Notes: generated by a model not told the origin, from the letters alone. Positions 45,754-57,874 are shown, counted from the stretch's first letter. The stretch is 64,000 nt of DNA from Lineus longissimus (GCF_910592395.1 NC_088313.1:6760501-6824500), one strand, 5' to 3'. A program made the numbers and translations.

Positions 45754-46824
45754 TGTATTTATATATGAGTAACAGACCTGCGTCACGTGAGAGATTACCT
45801 AAACTAATATCCCCCAGACAGTCAGGTGACTTCAGGTGACTTGACTATTCTGCCAAACTCCTTTGTTCAAGCCCCCAGTTGACCCGGGACAATTTATTCT
45901 TCGAATTGAAACCGACCTGGTCTGGCCCCTCCTTAGTCCCTATGACGTTCTAACGACAATGGCATGTTGCACCAAAGCTCAGTCGTGACCTGCATTGTGG
46001 AACTCTCTAAACTAACATTGATTTTTGTCTACAGAGTTTAATCCCTACAGTTTGACAATGTGGTTGCTCGGTACTCGCTCTCAAATTACACTCCTTAATG
46101 CGCATGGTATAAATCATTCTTCACGTACGTCTGTTCAAAAGTTTTCCTCTAGACCGATGTGTAACCACTGTTTACGTTGTCACCTGTCGTCTCTTTTACT
46201 TTGGCTTGTATATCATTCGCGTCATTCGACACCATCGTGTGTTTTTTGGAGAAGCTCGCCAACTCTGCCTCCGGTACATCTTCCGCCGTTGCTTTCCATC
46301 GGAGAATCACCGGGAGGATATCTTTCCCTTTCAACGAATGTTCGGGCTTTAGCTGAGCTGTCACGGGCAGATAATGGCACCAGGCCTTGTCCTGTATTTA
46401 TATATGAGTAACACACGTGCGTCACGTGAGAGATTACCTAAACTAATATCCCCCAGACAGTCAGGTGACTTCAGGTGACTTGAATATTCTGCCAAACTCC
46501 TTTGTTCAAGCCCCCAGCTGACCCGGGACAATTTATTCTTCGAATTGAAACCGACCTGGTTTGGCCCCTCCTTAGCCCCTATGACGTTCTAACGACAATG
46601 GCATGTTGCACCCAAGCTCAGTCGTGACCTGCATTGTGGAACTCTCTAAAATAACATTGATTTTTGTCTACAGAATTCAATCCTACAGTTTGACAATGTG
46701 GTTGCTCGGTACTCGCTCTCAAATTACACTCCTGAAGTAGTGGTGCCATTAATGCGCATGGTATAAATCATTCTTCACGTACGTATGTTCAAAAGTTTTC
46801 CTCTAGACCTATGTGTAACCACTG
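45754..46824 (+). repeat. Direct-repeat pair with 220-bp interior, second period
   Basis: Copy 1 45754-46170, copy 2 46393-46824. Compared with the first period, one substitution near 46320 (GATATC against GATGTC) and one lost C near 46682 are visible. Confidence 0.6.
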
Positions 46825-46840
46825 CTTAGGAGTGTAATTT
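46721..46840. mobile_element. MITE-like 120-bp element, second period
   Basis: Same 23-24-bp terminal inverted repeats (AAATTACACTCCT...) as at 10718-10837. Confidence 0.5.
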
Positions 46841-47264
46841 CATACTTACATGGGCCCCCTTTCAGAGTAGAGAGATCAGATAAATTTTACATAGTTTCCC
46901 GCTCATGCATGTAGCTTCCATAACCTGAACTTTACCATAACAATGCAGAACACTGTACATGCAACCAGGAACTAATCATTACTGATGTTGGTACTAAAAC
47001 TTACTTCTTAACTTTACTTAGTTATGCTACTTTTACCATACAATGACTCCCTGTCATGAAAGTCTTTATCAATTATTTCTCTACGTGCTATACTTAGTAT
47101 CAAGTATAATTACTCAAACACTCATGAAGTTCCGTTTCATGAGTAAATCTTGATGCATAGTAGCCCTTCGCTAAGCTATATCTCACTGCCATGGTGTTCT
47201 TCTATCATGACCAACTCTCAATGCGCAGCCGTCCTACGATATGCTTATTTGTTTTCCTTTCTAT
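46841..47264 (+). other. Unannotated AT-rich stretch
   Basis: Copy of 10838-11261; nothing identifiable. Confidence 0.4.
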
Positions 47265-47308
47265 CTTTTTTTATTCATTTTCCTTTTTCCTTTTCCTTTT
47301 TCTTTTTC

Positions 47309-47340
<32 letters not shown>

Positions 47341-47516
47341 CTTAATTTTTCTTTTCTTTTCTTTTCTTTTCTTACTTTTCCTTTTCTTTTTCTTTTCGTC
47401 ACGAAGACCCTTTTGTCGTGACGGTCATAGCAGTCTCTTCGCTCTGAAATATTATCTCTCTCTCTCTGTCAGAAGTTCCTTTATCGTGACAGTCATAGCA
47501 GTCTCTTCGCTCTGAA

Positions 47517-47550
<34 letters not shown>
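47265..47550 (-). repeat. (CTTTT)n, hairpin units and (CT)n before Tx1 C
   Basis: Copy of 11262-11547; the last ~31 bp of pure CT abut the Tx1 5' end. Confidence 0.75.
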
Positions 47551-47553
<3 letters not shown>

Positions 47554-47736
47554 GGGGGAGGTCACGTTTCATGTCGGTCTCCGATACTTTCACAGTTTTC
47601 GCTTATTTAGGTTTCACGTTTCTTTTCGCTTTTTGGTTCTTTGTTTTCGTTAATATTCAGGCTAGCTTCTGGCTGGTAAGTTTTGGTCACTTTTTGTGGC
47701 CTTTGTGGGCTTTTGGGAACTTTGGTTTTCAAAATC

Positions 47737-49458
47737 ATGCAGGATTCTCAGGTTCCTGGGCCTAGCAAGGCATACACTACACCATGCAATAGGCCTACAC
47801 ATACGTCAGGCACTGGTAGTGCAGACGGGCCTAGATCACCAATCAATAGCAGCAAATCATTTGCAGAGGTATTGGATAATCCAATGAGTCAATTGATAAA
47901 AGAGGACCTTTTCTGGGGTATGAGCCGAGAACACGGAATACAATGCAGGTTTATTGATGACGCTACCTTGGACGATTACTTGCTCCCAATAGCTAAAATT
48001 GTCGGAGCAGAGAATATTGTCGCTGCTTCTAAATGTGAGAGAAAAGCGAAGGTTTTCTTCACGTCTATGACTTTTGCGAATATTGTTATTGCTCATGGGT
48101 TGACTGTGAATGGACACTTCTTAGACGTTCATCCGGTTGGAAAGCCGACTACCAACCTCATTATTTCCGGGGTACCACCCTTTCTGCCCAACGATGCCAT
48201 AATAATGCAGCTTCGTCAATTCGGAACAGTAACCAATAACATCCGTTACATCCCTCTTGGTACCAGGCAAAAGGGCCTAAGTCACATCAAGTCTTTTCGT
48301 AGACAAACTAGGATAAGTCTCGATCCCGGGGCAGAGCTGCCGTATACTCTGATGGTTCCGTCTGGTCCTGACCTGGTCAAGGTCTACTTGTCAACAGATA
48401 ACAATCTACGGTGCGATATGTGTAAGAAAATCGGCCATCCTACGCGTCGTTGTCGTTCAACAGCAAATTCAACTACTGTGGCTCCTCCTGTCGCAGGAAA
48501 AGCACAAGCCGCTTTGTTGGCTTCGACAAATGATCCAAAAACAAGCACCCCAGCCATTTCCACTGTCGCAGGACCTGCAGCGCAGGAGTCCGTTGGAGAC
48601 TATGTTTCAAAATCAATCAGGAGTGTTGTTGTGGACCCAAAGGCCAGCACTGACCGTCAAAATCTAGATTCCTCTCAAGATGACACTCAACCACGCCTAG
48701 GTTTGAATACGGATTCTCTGCAAGATCCTATGGAAACCTCTCAAATAGACAGTTTCAACCCTCTTGTTGGCAATGCACAGCCCCATCAACCAGTTGACAC
48801 GCCCTCAGTCGATACTCTTGTGGATACGGGCTTGCCGTTCACTCTCGATGGCTTGAACTTCTCTCTAACGGCCCCTTACGTATCTGGAAATGCTGCTGAG
48901 AGTGATTCAGTTCCGACAAAGAACGACAGTCATCAAGCGTGCCTTCCATCCAAGCCAGCAACTAGAAAGTCGCGTGCTAGGTCTTTGTCGCCTACCCCAT
49001 CAACGTCACCGCACAATAGTGACTCGGCCTCGCGCAAGGTCCCACGTATTGAAAAAACTATATCTGCAACAAACGCACAACCTCCTGATGAACCCATTGC
49101 GGAGCTTGGGAATGATGATGCGGAGGATGGATCAGCTATGGATCTGGATCGCTCCTTTGACACAATGTCCCAGATATCCGTCTCATTCGACAACATGTCT
49201 CAAGCTTCAGATGTACAGTCTGACCCATTTGCCATCATAAAAGCAAACGAATCAGGAGATCTCTTCTCGAACAGGAGGGTCATCGAGTTTCTAAAATACG
49301 TTAAAGGTTCTCCAAAGCCCCTGCTAAAGGCTAAAGAGTTTACTAATGATGTCGGGAAGCTGCAGAGAAGTCTTCGCAACTACAGAAGTACAAACAAACT
49401 TTCGTTGGGGGACCAAAGGAAGATAACAAGACTTGTCGACCATCTGAATAAATCCTAA
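47737..49458 (+). CDS. Tx1 LINE ORF1 protein, copy C
   Basis: Intact 573-residue ORF1 (start MQDSQVPG; an in-frame ATG at 47683 would add 18 residues). It carries the RRM-like segment, one CCHC knuckle (C-x2-C-x4-H-x4-C) and an acidic/Ser-rich tail ending in a short Lys/Arg-rich helix-like part. TAA lies at 49456 and ORF2 begins 26 nt later, an arrangement suited to reinitiation. Confidence 0.88.
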   Translation: MQDSQVPGPSKAYTTPCNRPTHTSGTGSADGPRSPINSSKSFAEVLDNPMSQLIKEDLFWGMSREHGIQCRFIDDATLDDYLLPIAKIVGAENIVAASKCERKAKVFFTSMTFANIVIAHGLTVNGHFLDVHPVGKPTTNLIISGVPPFLPNDAIIMQLRQFGTVTNNIRYIPLGTRQKGLSHIKSFRRQTRISLDPGAELPYTLMVPSGPDLVKVYLSTDNNLRCDMCKKIGHPTRRCRSTANSTTVAPPVAGKAQAALLASTNDPKTSTPAISTVAGPAAQESVGDYVSKSIRSVVVDPKASTDRQNLDSSQDDTQPRLGLNTDSLQDPMETSQIDSFNPLVGNAQPHQPVDTPSVDTLVDTGLPFTLDGLNFSLTAPYVSGNAAESDSVPTKNDSHQACLPSKPATRKSRARSLSPTPSTSPHNSDSASRKVPRIEKTISATNAQPPDEPIAELGNDDAEDGSAMDLDRSFDTMSQISVSFDNMSQASDVQSDPFAIIKANESGDLFSNRRVIEFLKYVKGSPKPLLKAKEFTNDVGKLQRSLRNYRSTNKLSLGDQRKITRLVDHLNKS

Positions 49459-49484
49459 CTTTCTATCTACCTACGTATCTTCCA

Positions 49485-52400
49485 ATGGCTTGTTTGGTTG
49501 TTGTCTTGATTATGTCTCTGTCCGTTATTTCGGCTAATGTTAATGGTTGCCACGATTCATTAAAACGTGCAGAAACCCTTAGCTTCTTAAAATTGCTCAA
49601 ATCGGATGTTTACTTCTTACAAGAAACGCACGCTTCCTCAGCAGATGAGGCATTTTGGAACGTTGCTTGGGGTGGCACTATTCATTTTTCTCACGGAACC
49701 ATAAATGCTAGAGGAGTAGCCATTCTCTTCTCTTCCAGGATGCTAGGGTATGATGTTTCGGTCAATTATCCCGTAGCTAGTAGGTGCATTCATATCCACG
49801 GTACCTTCAAAGGACACGGTCTCAACTTCCTAAATGTTTACGCGCCCAACAATGGGGCTGATCGTATAGCGTTTTATAAAACAATTGGTACATACCTCGC
49901 TTCCATAGACAACGATGATCCTTTCATTGTGGGTGGTGATTATAACTGTACCCTTACGCCTAGTTTTGACCGACTGAGCGGCAAGGAAACCAACGTTGCT
50001 TCGAGTCATGCTTTGAGAGACGTCATCGATAAGCATGAGCTAATTGACATTTGGCGTTCAAAAAATCCAGATAAGATTGAATTCACATGGTCCTGTCGCA
50101 CGAACCTAAGGAATTCCGCAGCGAGGCTTGATCGTTTCTATGTTTCAGACTACATTGCAAATCACGTTTCTCAAGTGGAGACCCTGAAAGCTTTCAGGTC
50201 TGATCACTCACCGGTAAAACTTCTTATCCAGTTACCAAACAAAACGTCAATTCCTTCACCACACTGGTGTCTGAACACTGATATCCTCTCTGAGACTGCA
50301 TATGGCAGGGAAGTTCGTGATTTTTGGACATCTTGGCAAGCCTGCAAAACCCAGTATGACTCTCTCTCTCTTTGGTGGGAAATTGGAAAGAATCGGCTCA
50401 GGTTGATCTCTAAGCAACATTCCATAAGGAAGAACAGAATAGCCGCTGCTGAGGAGAACAAACTAAATCAAGGGATTCATAGGTTGGACTTGCTTCCCAA
50501 GCCACTTGACTTGGCCGATACAGCTGAGCTTGAGGAGAAAAAGCAGCTACTTCAGACTTTGAAGGAAAGGAAAATTCGCGGAGCATGTGTCCGGTCACGT
50601 TTCCAGTTCTTGCATCATTTTAACGCGTCAACGTCTTATTTCTTTAGCTTTGAAAAGAAGAAGGGCATAAACAGGACAATTTCTAACCTGAGGAAGGAAT
50701 CTGGAGAAGTGGTCACTGACCCCAACGACATACGGGATATGGCAAAAGATTTCTACTCCAATCTCTTCGCAAAGGAGCCAACTGATTCCGATGCTCAGGA
50801 TCATTTGCTTCGTGATCTACCAACACTATCCGAAGACCTCAGGAACTCTTGTGATAGTCCCTTAACGCTCGATGATCTCACGGAAGCTTTGTCAACCAGC
50901 TCGAGTAATAAATCCCCAGGTATAGACGGTCTACCTTTTGAGTTTTATAAAACGTTTTGGAGCATACTAGGTCCTGACTTACTAGATGTTTTCACCTATG
51001 CTGTCGCAAAAAGCGAGCTACCTATATCGTGTAGACGCTCAGTTGTTACACTTTTGCCTAAGAAAGGGGACCTCAGTTGCCTAAAAAATTGGCGTCCTGT
51101 ATCACTTCTGTGTTGTGATTATAAACTCTTCACAAAGGCCTTATCAAACCGTTTAAAACACTGCCTACCGGAGGTCATTCACCCTGACCAGTCGTATACG
51201 GTTCCAAATAGGTCAATTCTCAATAACATATCGCTTCTACGAGATACGCTTTTCTACTACAACAAGAACAACCTAGATCTTGCAGTTGTTTCCATTGACC
51301 AGGAAAAAGCGTTTGATCGGATTGATCATGATTGGCTCTTTCGTGTCCTCCGGACTCTTGGTTACGGAGAGTTCTACATATCCTGTATCAAACTTCTATA
51401 CGTTGATGCTGAGTGTATTTTGAAAATCAATCGATCTCTTGGTGCTCCTTTTGGATTCACTCGTGGAATTCGACAAGGTTGTCCATTGTCGGGGTCGCTC
51501 TATGCTATTGCAATTGAGCCTCTTCTCAATAACATTCGGATGAATCCTGATATACAAGGGTTGTCTTTTCCAGATACGGATTTACCACCTACTAAACAGA
51601 GTGCGTATGCTGATGACTTAAATGTCTTTATTACATCCAATCCAGGGTTCGTGGCTTTAAAAAACTGTATCAGCACTTATGAGAGGGCCAGTTCGTCCAA
51701 GGTCAACTATACAAAATCCACAGGTCTATGGTCCGGTGCGTGGCGGAATAGACCTGATCGACCACTCGGGTTGTTGTGGAACAACAAGGGCGTAAGAAGT
51801 CTCGGAATCTTTCTTGGCAACGAAACGTTGTTTGAAAAACAAAACTGGGATAACACCATGGAGAAGCTCAAGGTGAAATTTGGGGCATGGACGCCTGTCC
51901 TTAACTGCTTGTCTGAAAGAGGCAAGGTGTTGCTTATTAACAGTCTTGTTCTGTCGACACTTGTATACAAGCTTCAAGTCATTACACCCCCGGCTACATT
52001 GGTGGCTGATGTTCAGCGACTCATGCTAGATTTTTTCTGGACCAACAACAAACACTGGATACCTTCGGAAATTTTGTCTTTACCAGTTTACGATGGTGGC
52101 CTTGCGCTTGGCAATGTCAAATGCAAAATCAGAGCTTTCCGTCTACGGTTCCTCAGAGACGTCCTTTACGGGGAAAGGGGTCATCCCTGCTACGCTGTTG
52201 CTCTCTACTACCTCAAGAGCCTTCTAGGCCTCAACTATATCCAGGAATTTCTAGTTGCTCGTTTTCCAAACGAGATCATCCGCACTCTCCCAAGGTTCTA
52301 TTCGGAGTCAATTCGTACCATCTCCCAGATCTCCATAATTCGGAAACCTGACACTCTAACCCTCGAGCAAATTATCTCCGAACCAGTCTTCTTTAACCCG

Positions 52401-53387
52401 GATATTCTCCCTAACTTCTCTCCAGTAAACTCGCTCTTAGCCAAGGCTGGTGTATCTTTACTTAGACATCTTCTCCAGTCGGATCTGTCCTTCAGGAATA
52501 TTGATGAAATTCATCGAGCTGTACCTGACAACTCCAAACGACTACTTTCAAAGGAGCTAAAGGCCCTAGTTGAGTCCCTTCCTAGGAAATGGGTAGATTT
52601 TCTCGCATCTCCAACTTCAAATGTTAGCTCCTTTGATAAGCCTCAGCTAAGGGATGTTCTGGTTGCAGTTCCAAGGATTCATGAGAAGGGTGATGATGTC
52701 TCCCTAAACGGGGACAACCTCCCCTTCGCCTCCATAACAGTCAAGCAGGCATATAATGTCCTCTGTCTGAATGCCTATCAGGAGAAGTATTTCAGAAGGC
52801 CTGGTCACAGGTGGGATGATTTTTTGGCCGGGTCTGATGTTGCTCCCATCTTCACCTCTACGTTTTCAAAGCCTATCAAGGACGACCACGCATTTACTCA
52901 TTTTAGACTTCTACATGGTGCAATGCCCACTGGTTTGTTCAGATATAACGCAGGTTTTGTAAACAACCCCCATTGTCTGTTTTGTGGGAGTCACGACGAC
53001 CTACTACATTCCTTTGTACAATGTCATCATCTTACCCCTCTAGCTCAATGCGTAGCAAGCTTAGTGCTGAAAGTCAACAACGAATACTCTTTCTCGATAA
53101 AAGACTATATATCGTTATTACCCCTCACCTCTCTCGCAAACAGGTACATCAATTACATTTTTGTCACCGCCCAAGCAGCAGCCTACAAGGCACTTGTGCA
53201 TAAAATCTTTGGTGAAGGAGCCACCGATCCGCTAGAGATATTTAGATCATTTCTAAAATACCGTATCAACATAGACTACCTCTATTACAAACTAGAGGAT
53301 GAAATCATGGTATTTGACAATATGTGGTGCAGGAATGGCGCTTTCTGCACCATCAATGATGCAGAAGAATTGATCTGGAACTTCTAA
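49485..53387 (+). CDS. Tx1 LINE ORF2 polyprotein: endonuclease, reverse transcriptase, zinc knuckle, copy C
   Basis: Intact 1300 residues (a second in-frame ATG at 49512). Residues ~12-240 are an APE-type endonuclease: SANVNG, LQETHA, NVYAPN, GGDYNC, LDRFYVS and the catalytic SDHSPV. Residues ~480-780 are the RT: SPGIDGLPFEFY, NWRPVSLL, DQEKAFDRIDH (motif A), GIRQGCPLSGS (motif B), YADD at 708-711 (motif C) and LGIFLG. The C-terminal knuckle C-x2-C-x7-H-x4-C starts at Cys1164. The protein nicks target DNA and reverse-transcribes the element RNA there. All catalytic residues I can check are present. The endonuclease presumably chooses the TC repeat (inferred from the flanks). Confidence 0.92.
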   Translation: MACLVVVLIMSLSVISANVNGCHDSLKRAETLSFLKLLKSDVYFLQETHASSADEAFWNVAWGGTIHFSHGTINARGVAILFSSRMLGYDVSVNYPVASRCIHIHGTFKGHGLNFLNVYAPNNGADRIAFYKTIGTYLASIDNDDPFIVGGDYNCTLTPSFDRLSGKETNVASSHALRDVIDKHELIDIWRSKNPDKIEFTWSCRTNLRNSAARLDRFYVSDYIANHVSQVETLKAFRSDHSPVKLLIQLPNKTSIPSPHWCLNTDILSETAYGREVRDFWTSWQACKTQYDSLSLWWEIGKNRLRLISKQHSIRKNRIAAAEENKLNQGIHRLDLLPKPLDLADTAELEEKKQLLQTLKERKIRGACVRSRFQFLHHFNASTSYFFSFEKKKGINRTISNLRKESGEVVTDPNDIRDMAKDFYSNLFAKEPTDSDAQDHLLRDLPTLSEDLRNSCDSPLTLDDLTEALSTSSSNKSPGIDGLPFEFYKTFWSILGPDLLDVFTYAVAKSELPISCRRSVVTLLPKKGDLSCLKNWRPVSLLCCDYKLFTKALSNRLKHCLPEVIHPDQSYTVPNRSILNNISLLRDTLFYYNKNNLDLAVVSIDQEKAFDRIDHDWLFRVLRTLGYGEFYISCIKLLYVDAECILKINRSLGAPFGFTRGIRQGCPLSGSLYAIAIEPLLNNIRMNPDIQGLSFPDTDLPPTKQSAYADDLNVFITSNPGFVALKNCISTYERASSSKVNYTKSTGLWSGAWRNRPDRPLGLLWNNKGVRSLGIFLGNETLFEKQNWDNTMEKLKVKFGAWTPVLNCLSERGKVLLINSLVLSTLVYKLQVITPPATLVADVQRLMLDFFWTNNKHWIPSEILSLPVYDGGLALGNVKCKIRAFRLRFLRDVLYGERGHPCYAVALYYLKSLLGLNYIQEFLVARFPNEIIRTLPRFYSESIRTISQISIIRKPDTLTLEQIISEPVFFNPDILPNFSPVNSLLAKAGVSLLRHLLQSDLSFRNIDEIHRAVPDNSKRLLSKELKALVESLPRKWVDFLASPTSNVSSFDKPQLRDVLVAVPRIHEKGDDVSLNGDNLPFASITVKQAYNVLCLNAYQEKYFRRPGHRWDDFLAGSDVAPIFTSTFSKPIKDDHAFTHFRLLHGAMPTGLFRYNAGFVNNPHCLFCGSHDDLLHSFVQCHHLTPLAQCVASLVLKVNNEYSFSIKDYISLLPLTSLANRYINYIFVTAQAAAYKALVHKIFGEGATDPLEIFRSFLKYRINIDYLYYKLEDEIMVFDNMWCRNGAFCTINDAEELIWNF

Positions 53388-53878
53388 TTTTTCACATCTG
53401 GGTTTTACAATCTACCATTTTAGATTTTATCACTTTTGTTTCAGAAAATTCCCTCTAACACTTAATTACGTAACGTCTTTTTTTTTAGCAGACAATGTCT
53501 TTTTCTAACCGCTTTTAATAGACTTTTCAATATCTAGACTTCAAAATCAATATCAACAAAAGCCAACCAATTGTTATTCACTCCATGCAAAACCACTCCC
53601 TGGAGAGGTGCCGCAGCCTAAATGTACGTACCTTGCATTATATTAGTTTAGGAGTGCTTGGATAGGGCTGTATTTATCAGTAGAGGTCATGAAGTCATTA
53701 TCTAATTGTCTAACTATGTATATGAAATGTACCAACTTCTCGTTTGGTTAACAAAATCTTTGCTTTTTTTACCTAACAACTTTCTTTAACCCTCCTAACT
53801 AACCCAAACAGAAATGAGGAGAATGTACTGACTGCACAAGACAGTCCAAATAGTACTACATACTGATCTGTTAATATC
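53388..53878 (+). other. 3'UTR of Tx1 copy C
   Basis: Same 490-nt tail as A and B. Confidence 0.7.
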
Positions 53879-54041
53879 CTCTCTCTTTCTCTCTCTTTCT
53901 CTCTGTCACGAAGTTCCTTTATTGTGACAGTCTCTTCGCTATGAAATATTCCCTCTCTCTCTCTCTCTCTGTCACGAAGTTCCTTTATCGTGACAGTCAT
54001 AGCAGTCTCTTCGCTATGAAATATTCTCTCTCTCTATTGCA
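53879..54041 (-). repeat. (CT)n double-hairpin array after Tx1 C
   Basis: Copy of 24208-24370; outer end of palindrome 2. Confidence 0.7.
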
Positions 54042-55096
54042 GCATACACCGCAAAAGCCTGTATTGAAAACCCACTCTTAACATGCAGTTCAACACCCGC
54101 CAAATCCCAATATACAGTGTGAATACACCCATCGCATGTAGGACAAGAGGACTGGTCAAGCGATCCGCACTGGTCGGCTTGCTTAAACAGACTGACGAAG
54201 GTGGGCAGCGCGCACTTGCATGACGTCACCACTTTTGATTTAGTACAACAAAGAAAATACAATATAGTGTACTCTGATTATCTAAATATCTGTTTAAATT
54301 TAAATGTCAACTAGAGAAGTATGTTATTCATATAAAAACCATGGATCACAACCGTTTTGAAATAATTTTTTTAAACAATCAAGTTGACAGATACACTTCT
54401 TTTTATAGTAGATAATGATTTTGAACAAAACTACGGTAACAAGAGCTTGATGGTTTTTATTAGTATTCCCAGTCAAATCCTATGAAATAGCTCAAAGCAC
54501 AAAATAATGATGAAGGGTTTATCACTCGACATAGAATTATGTACCAATAACCTGACATACTCGTCGATCCCATAGGTAGCAGGAGCTGATGGGGACAATA
54601 TTGTTTGCAAGCGAGGTACCATTAGGCCCCACGGGTGGGGCTGATTGGCCACTGCACGGATGTAGAATGACTGATTAGGCAAGGTATAGACCAATTACTG
54701 GTTGCTGAATGGCAAAAGTATTTTTGGGTCCCAGGCCAAACTTTGAAGAAATTTCGCCTGTAGTTTTCGCCCAGCGGCCCAAAAGGCCCCCGAAAAACCA
54801 GTGTCAGTCGTAATCTCATCCCCTCGGTCGTTGGTGCCGAGTGTTGGCCTGGGGTTCAGGATGCCCTAAAGGATGTGGAAATTTACTTGTAACACCATTC
54901 TCCAAAGCAGACAAAATATTATAGCATAATACAGTATGGATGATACTCGGCCTCTCGATATATGTGTGTAACATATAGGAGTGAAAGAAAACACTGAATC
55001 AAAGGATGATGGTCTCTGGTCATTGGATAAAGGACAAGTCTTATTTGTTGCAACTTATTCTTTATTTGGTATAGCAAGAAGCAAAAAAGACTAATC
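54042..55096 (-). other. 3' flank of G6, no gene seen
   Basis: Copy of 24371-25429. Differences include a 4-bp loss at 54849 (GGCCTGGGGTT against GGCCTGCCTGGGG) and GCTTAAACAG against GCTAAAACAG at 54181. Confidence 0.45.
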
Positions 55097-55102
55097 TTTA
55101 TT
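55097..55102 (-). terminator. Poly(A) signal of G6
   Basis: AATAAA on the gene strand, 108 nt after the stop. Confidence 0.65.
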
Positions 55103-55209
55103 GATTCTTGGTCGGAGCAATTACGGAACAGCACGAATGAGGTACGGAAGGATGCTGTAAGGTTCTATCCAAGTCTTTTCATTATTGGTACTGGTATTTC
55201 GTCTGATCA

Positions 55210-57874
55210 TTAGTAACATTTAAATCCCCAGCTGCAGTGTCCGATGCCACCTTCAGTTGGACAGCAAGTCCAGCTCTTGGTACAAAAGTGACCGACAGGA
55301 AAGCAATCAGACCTGGAAGAAAACGGGATAAAAGGGCGTCAATAGTGAGGTTTTGCTATCCCGTACCGAAAACTGATTAGTCCGTACAGCGCTTGGTTCA
55401 CGGAGACCGGCTCAAGATCGGGAAATCTTTCACGATGACGTCTTACGAGGGGAATGTGTTCTTTCTTATAATGATAATAAAATGGTACTTCTATAGCGCT
55501 AAATCCAGGATAAATATTCCCGCTCAAAGCGCTTTACACAAAAAACATTAATAACATTCTAATTTGATGGATAGGCACTCCTGAACAGAAAGGTTTTCAA
55601 GAGTGCCTTGAATTCCTTAATGTCAGTGAAAGAAGTCAGTCTCGGGGGCAACTTATTCCATAGCCTGGGTGCCGCGGATGCAAAAGCACGTTCATCATTA
55701 CCTGAACCGAGTGGCTTCGGTTGCATCAACCGGGTATGGGATGATGAACGGAGCACCCGAGACTGACCCCTCACACTGATGAGATTCTTCAGGTGAACAG
55801 GTGCCAGCCCGTGTATGGCCTTAAAGGTCAGAACGAGCACCTTAAACTCAACGTGTTGTGAGACAGAAAGCCAGTGCAGATTCCCGAAGAATTGGGGTGA
55901 TATACTCTGACCTCCTGCTCCTTGTAAACGAGTCGAGCTGCAGAGTTCTGCACTCTCTGCAATTTCAAGATGGAATTGGCTGGTAGGCCTTTTAACAGGG
56001 AGTTGCAGAAATCCAGGCGAGATGCTATAGGAGCTGTGTATACTGCCTGGCAGAAGATTTTGATAGGTATCTCCTGATTCGACTGATGTTGTGGATCCCG
56101 AGATTCGCATTTCGAACAATGTTTGAAATATGTTGCCTGAAGTTAAGGTACTTGTCGAAAATTACCCCCAGGTTCCTTGCTGAGTCTGCGGGATCCACAA
56201 CACAATCAACTACTTTGATAACTGTGATGCTAGGCACATCTTTCATGTATGGGGATCTGATAACGATGAACTCAGTTTTCTCATTGTTACACAGCAGCCT
56301 ATTCTCTAACAACCATGCACTGACCTTCGAAATGCAGTCACCCATGGATAATGTCATTGCACCAAGTTGGCTCATGTCAAAAACCAAGTAGCACTGTGCA
56401 TCTTCAGCATAGAAATGGAAACCGCAGTGAGGAGTCAGTATGTCACGGAGGGGGTTTGTGTAAAGGGTGAACAAGAGTGGCCCCAGGACCGAACCCTGGG
56501 GCACCCAACAATCAACACTGATTGGGGTAGAGCAGGCTTTCCCGATTTTCACACACTGAGTCCTCCCTGACAGATACGACTGAATCCATTTAGGAGCCAG
56601 ACATGTCGATCTCTCAGAATGGCATGGTCCACAGTGTCGAAAGCGGCACTTAGGTCAAACAGGACAAGGAGCACACCTTTGCGCTCAGCCAGAGCTTGAA
56701 CGATGTCATTGTGCACCTTAAGAAGTGCCGTTTCGACACTGTGAGCCTGACGATATGCAGACTGGAAAGGGGTTTAGAGACCGTTCCTTTCGATATGGGC
56801 AGTCAACTGGCTAGCTACAACCTTCTCAAAACTTTTGATAAAAAGGCAAGGTTTGACACTGGCCTGTAATTTTTCAAGACTTCTGTTGGATTTCTCGACG
56901 GTACAGCATAGCGAAAACTCTCTATTAGCGGGGGCAAATAGGGGGGCAAATAGCAAATCTGGTTCAAGGTAGGAGGATCCTTGCCGGACTCATTACGAGA
57001 GGATGCTGTTTGAAACCTCTTTGTGTGTGACCAAAAGCCATTTTTACTGTGACGCCTCCAATAGAACAAGCGAGAGGGAGAACCCAAAGGCTGTGTCACC
57101 TACCGTTTTTCCAGATCCATTTCTTCACTGAATCCTTCCTCGACTTTATCTCCTGCAACAAACAGATAAACGGGTATAATAATCCATGTGTTTGGTAAGG
57201 GTAGTAAGTTTGGGGTAGAGTGAATGCGATTGGGACAGTGCATACACTGCTTTGTCATTTTACGCCGCACTGCACCAAGGCAATGGAAAAAAAAGGAAAA
57301 GTTTTGAAATCCATGGGAGCTGAATCGCGTCACCAAATGCATTTAGACTTGGTCCCATGAATTTCACCACCGACACGATTTTTGCACTGTTTGAGTACAG
57401 TGTCAGCTGAAAAAGCCGTGTGAAATAGCAAATGCACTGTCGCATGCGTTGTCACAATCGCATGCCAAGTAATCAATCAAACCCGCCCAAAAGCGCTCTG
57501 TCTCTCGCCTCCCGATAGAGAAAGTTGGTTTCGGTCAGGTTTCGACCAGCCTGCACCGATCATTGGAGGAAGAATATTCGAGAAACCCATGATCTCCCCT
57601 GGATAAGGCAGGTAGGATAATGGGCTTTTAGATCACAGAGATTAATATCTGTACTCGTTCATCAAGTTGATGTCATGATGTAGAGCATTATCTCAAACCC
57701 AGCGATTCTGTACCCGTTTTACCCGCAGACGTGAGATCTTTTTGTCGCATATAGAACCGATGATAATCGTAGGAACTGAGCTTAAGCCGATCATTTGCGG
57801 GCGTTGTATGTACACATACCGATGACCAAGGAGAAGATCACCACCAGAACGAACAGGACACAAATGGTCTTCAT
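55210..57874 (-). CDS. ICK-type secreted peptide gene G6 (type A), complete
   Basis: Exon 2 57912-57820 (ATG 57874), exon 3 57152-57104, exon 4 55312-55210, with the 5'UTR exon about 59380-59336. It encodes the same propeptide and mature peptide as G1, G3 and G4. The signal peptide has one conservative change (Leu18 to Ile; CTC to ATC). Splice phases and the dibasic site are intact. It pairs head-to-head with G7 across palindrome 2. Confidence 0.75.
55468..56946 (-). mobile_element. L2/CR1-like LINE remnant in G6 last intron
   Basis: Same insertion as in G3, with the same additional stop (near 56775). Confidence 0.8.

Larger units (their letters stand above)
47551..53878 (+). mobile_element. 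Tx1-clade non-LTR retrotransposon, copy C, both ORFs intact
   Basis: 6.33 kb with (CT)n on both sides. It is the only copy in the window with ORF1 and ORF2 both open, so it is potentially autonomous. It is otherwise about 99% identical to A and B by eye. Confidence 0.92.
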
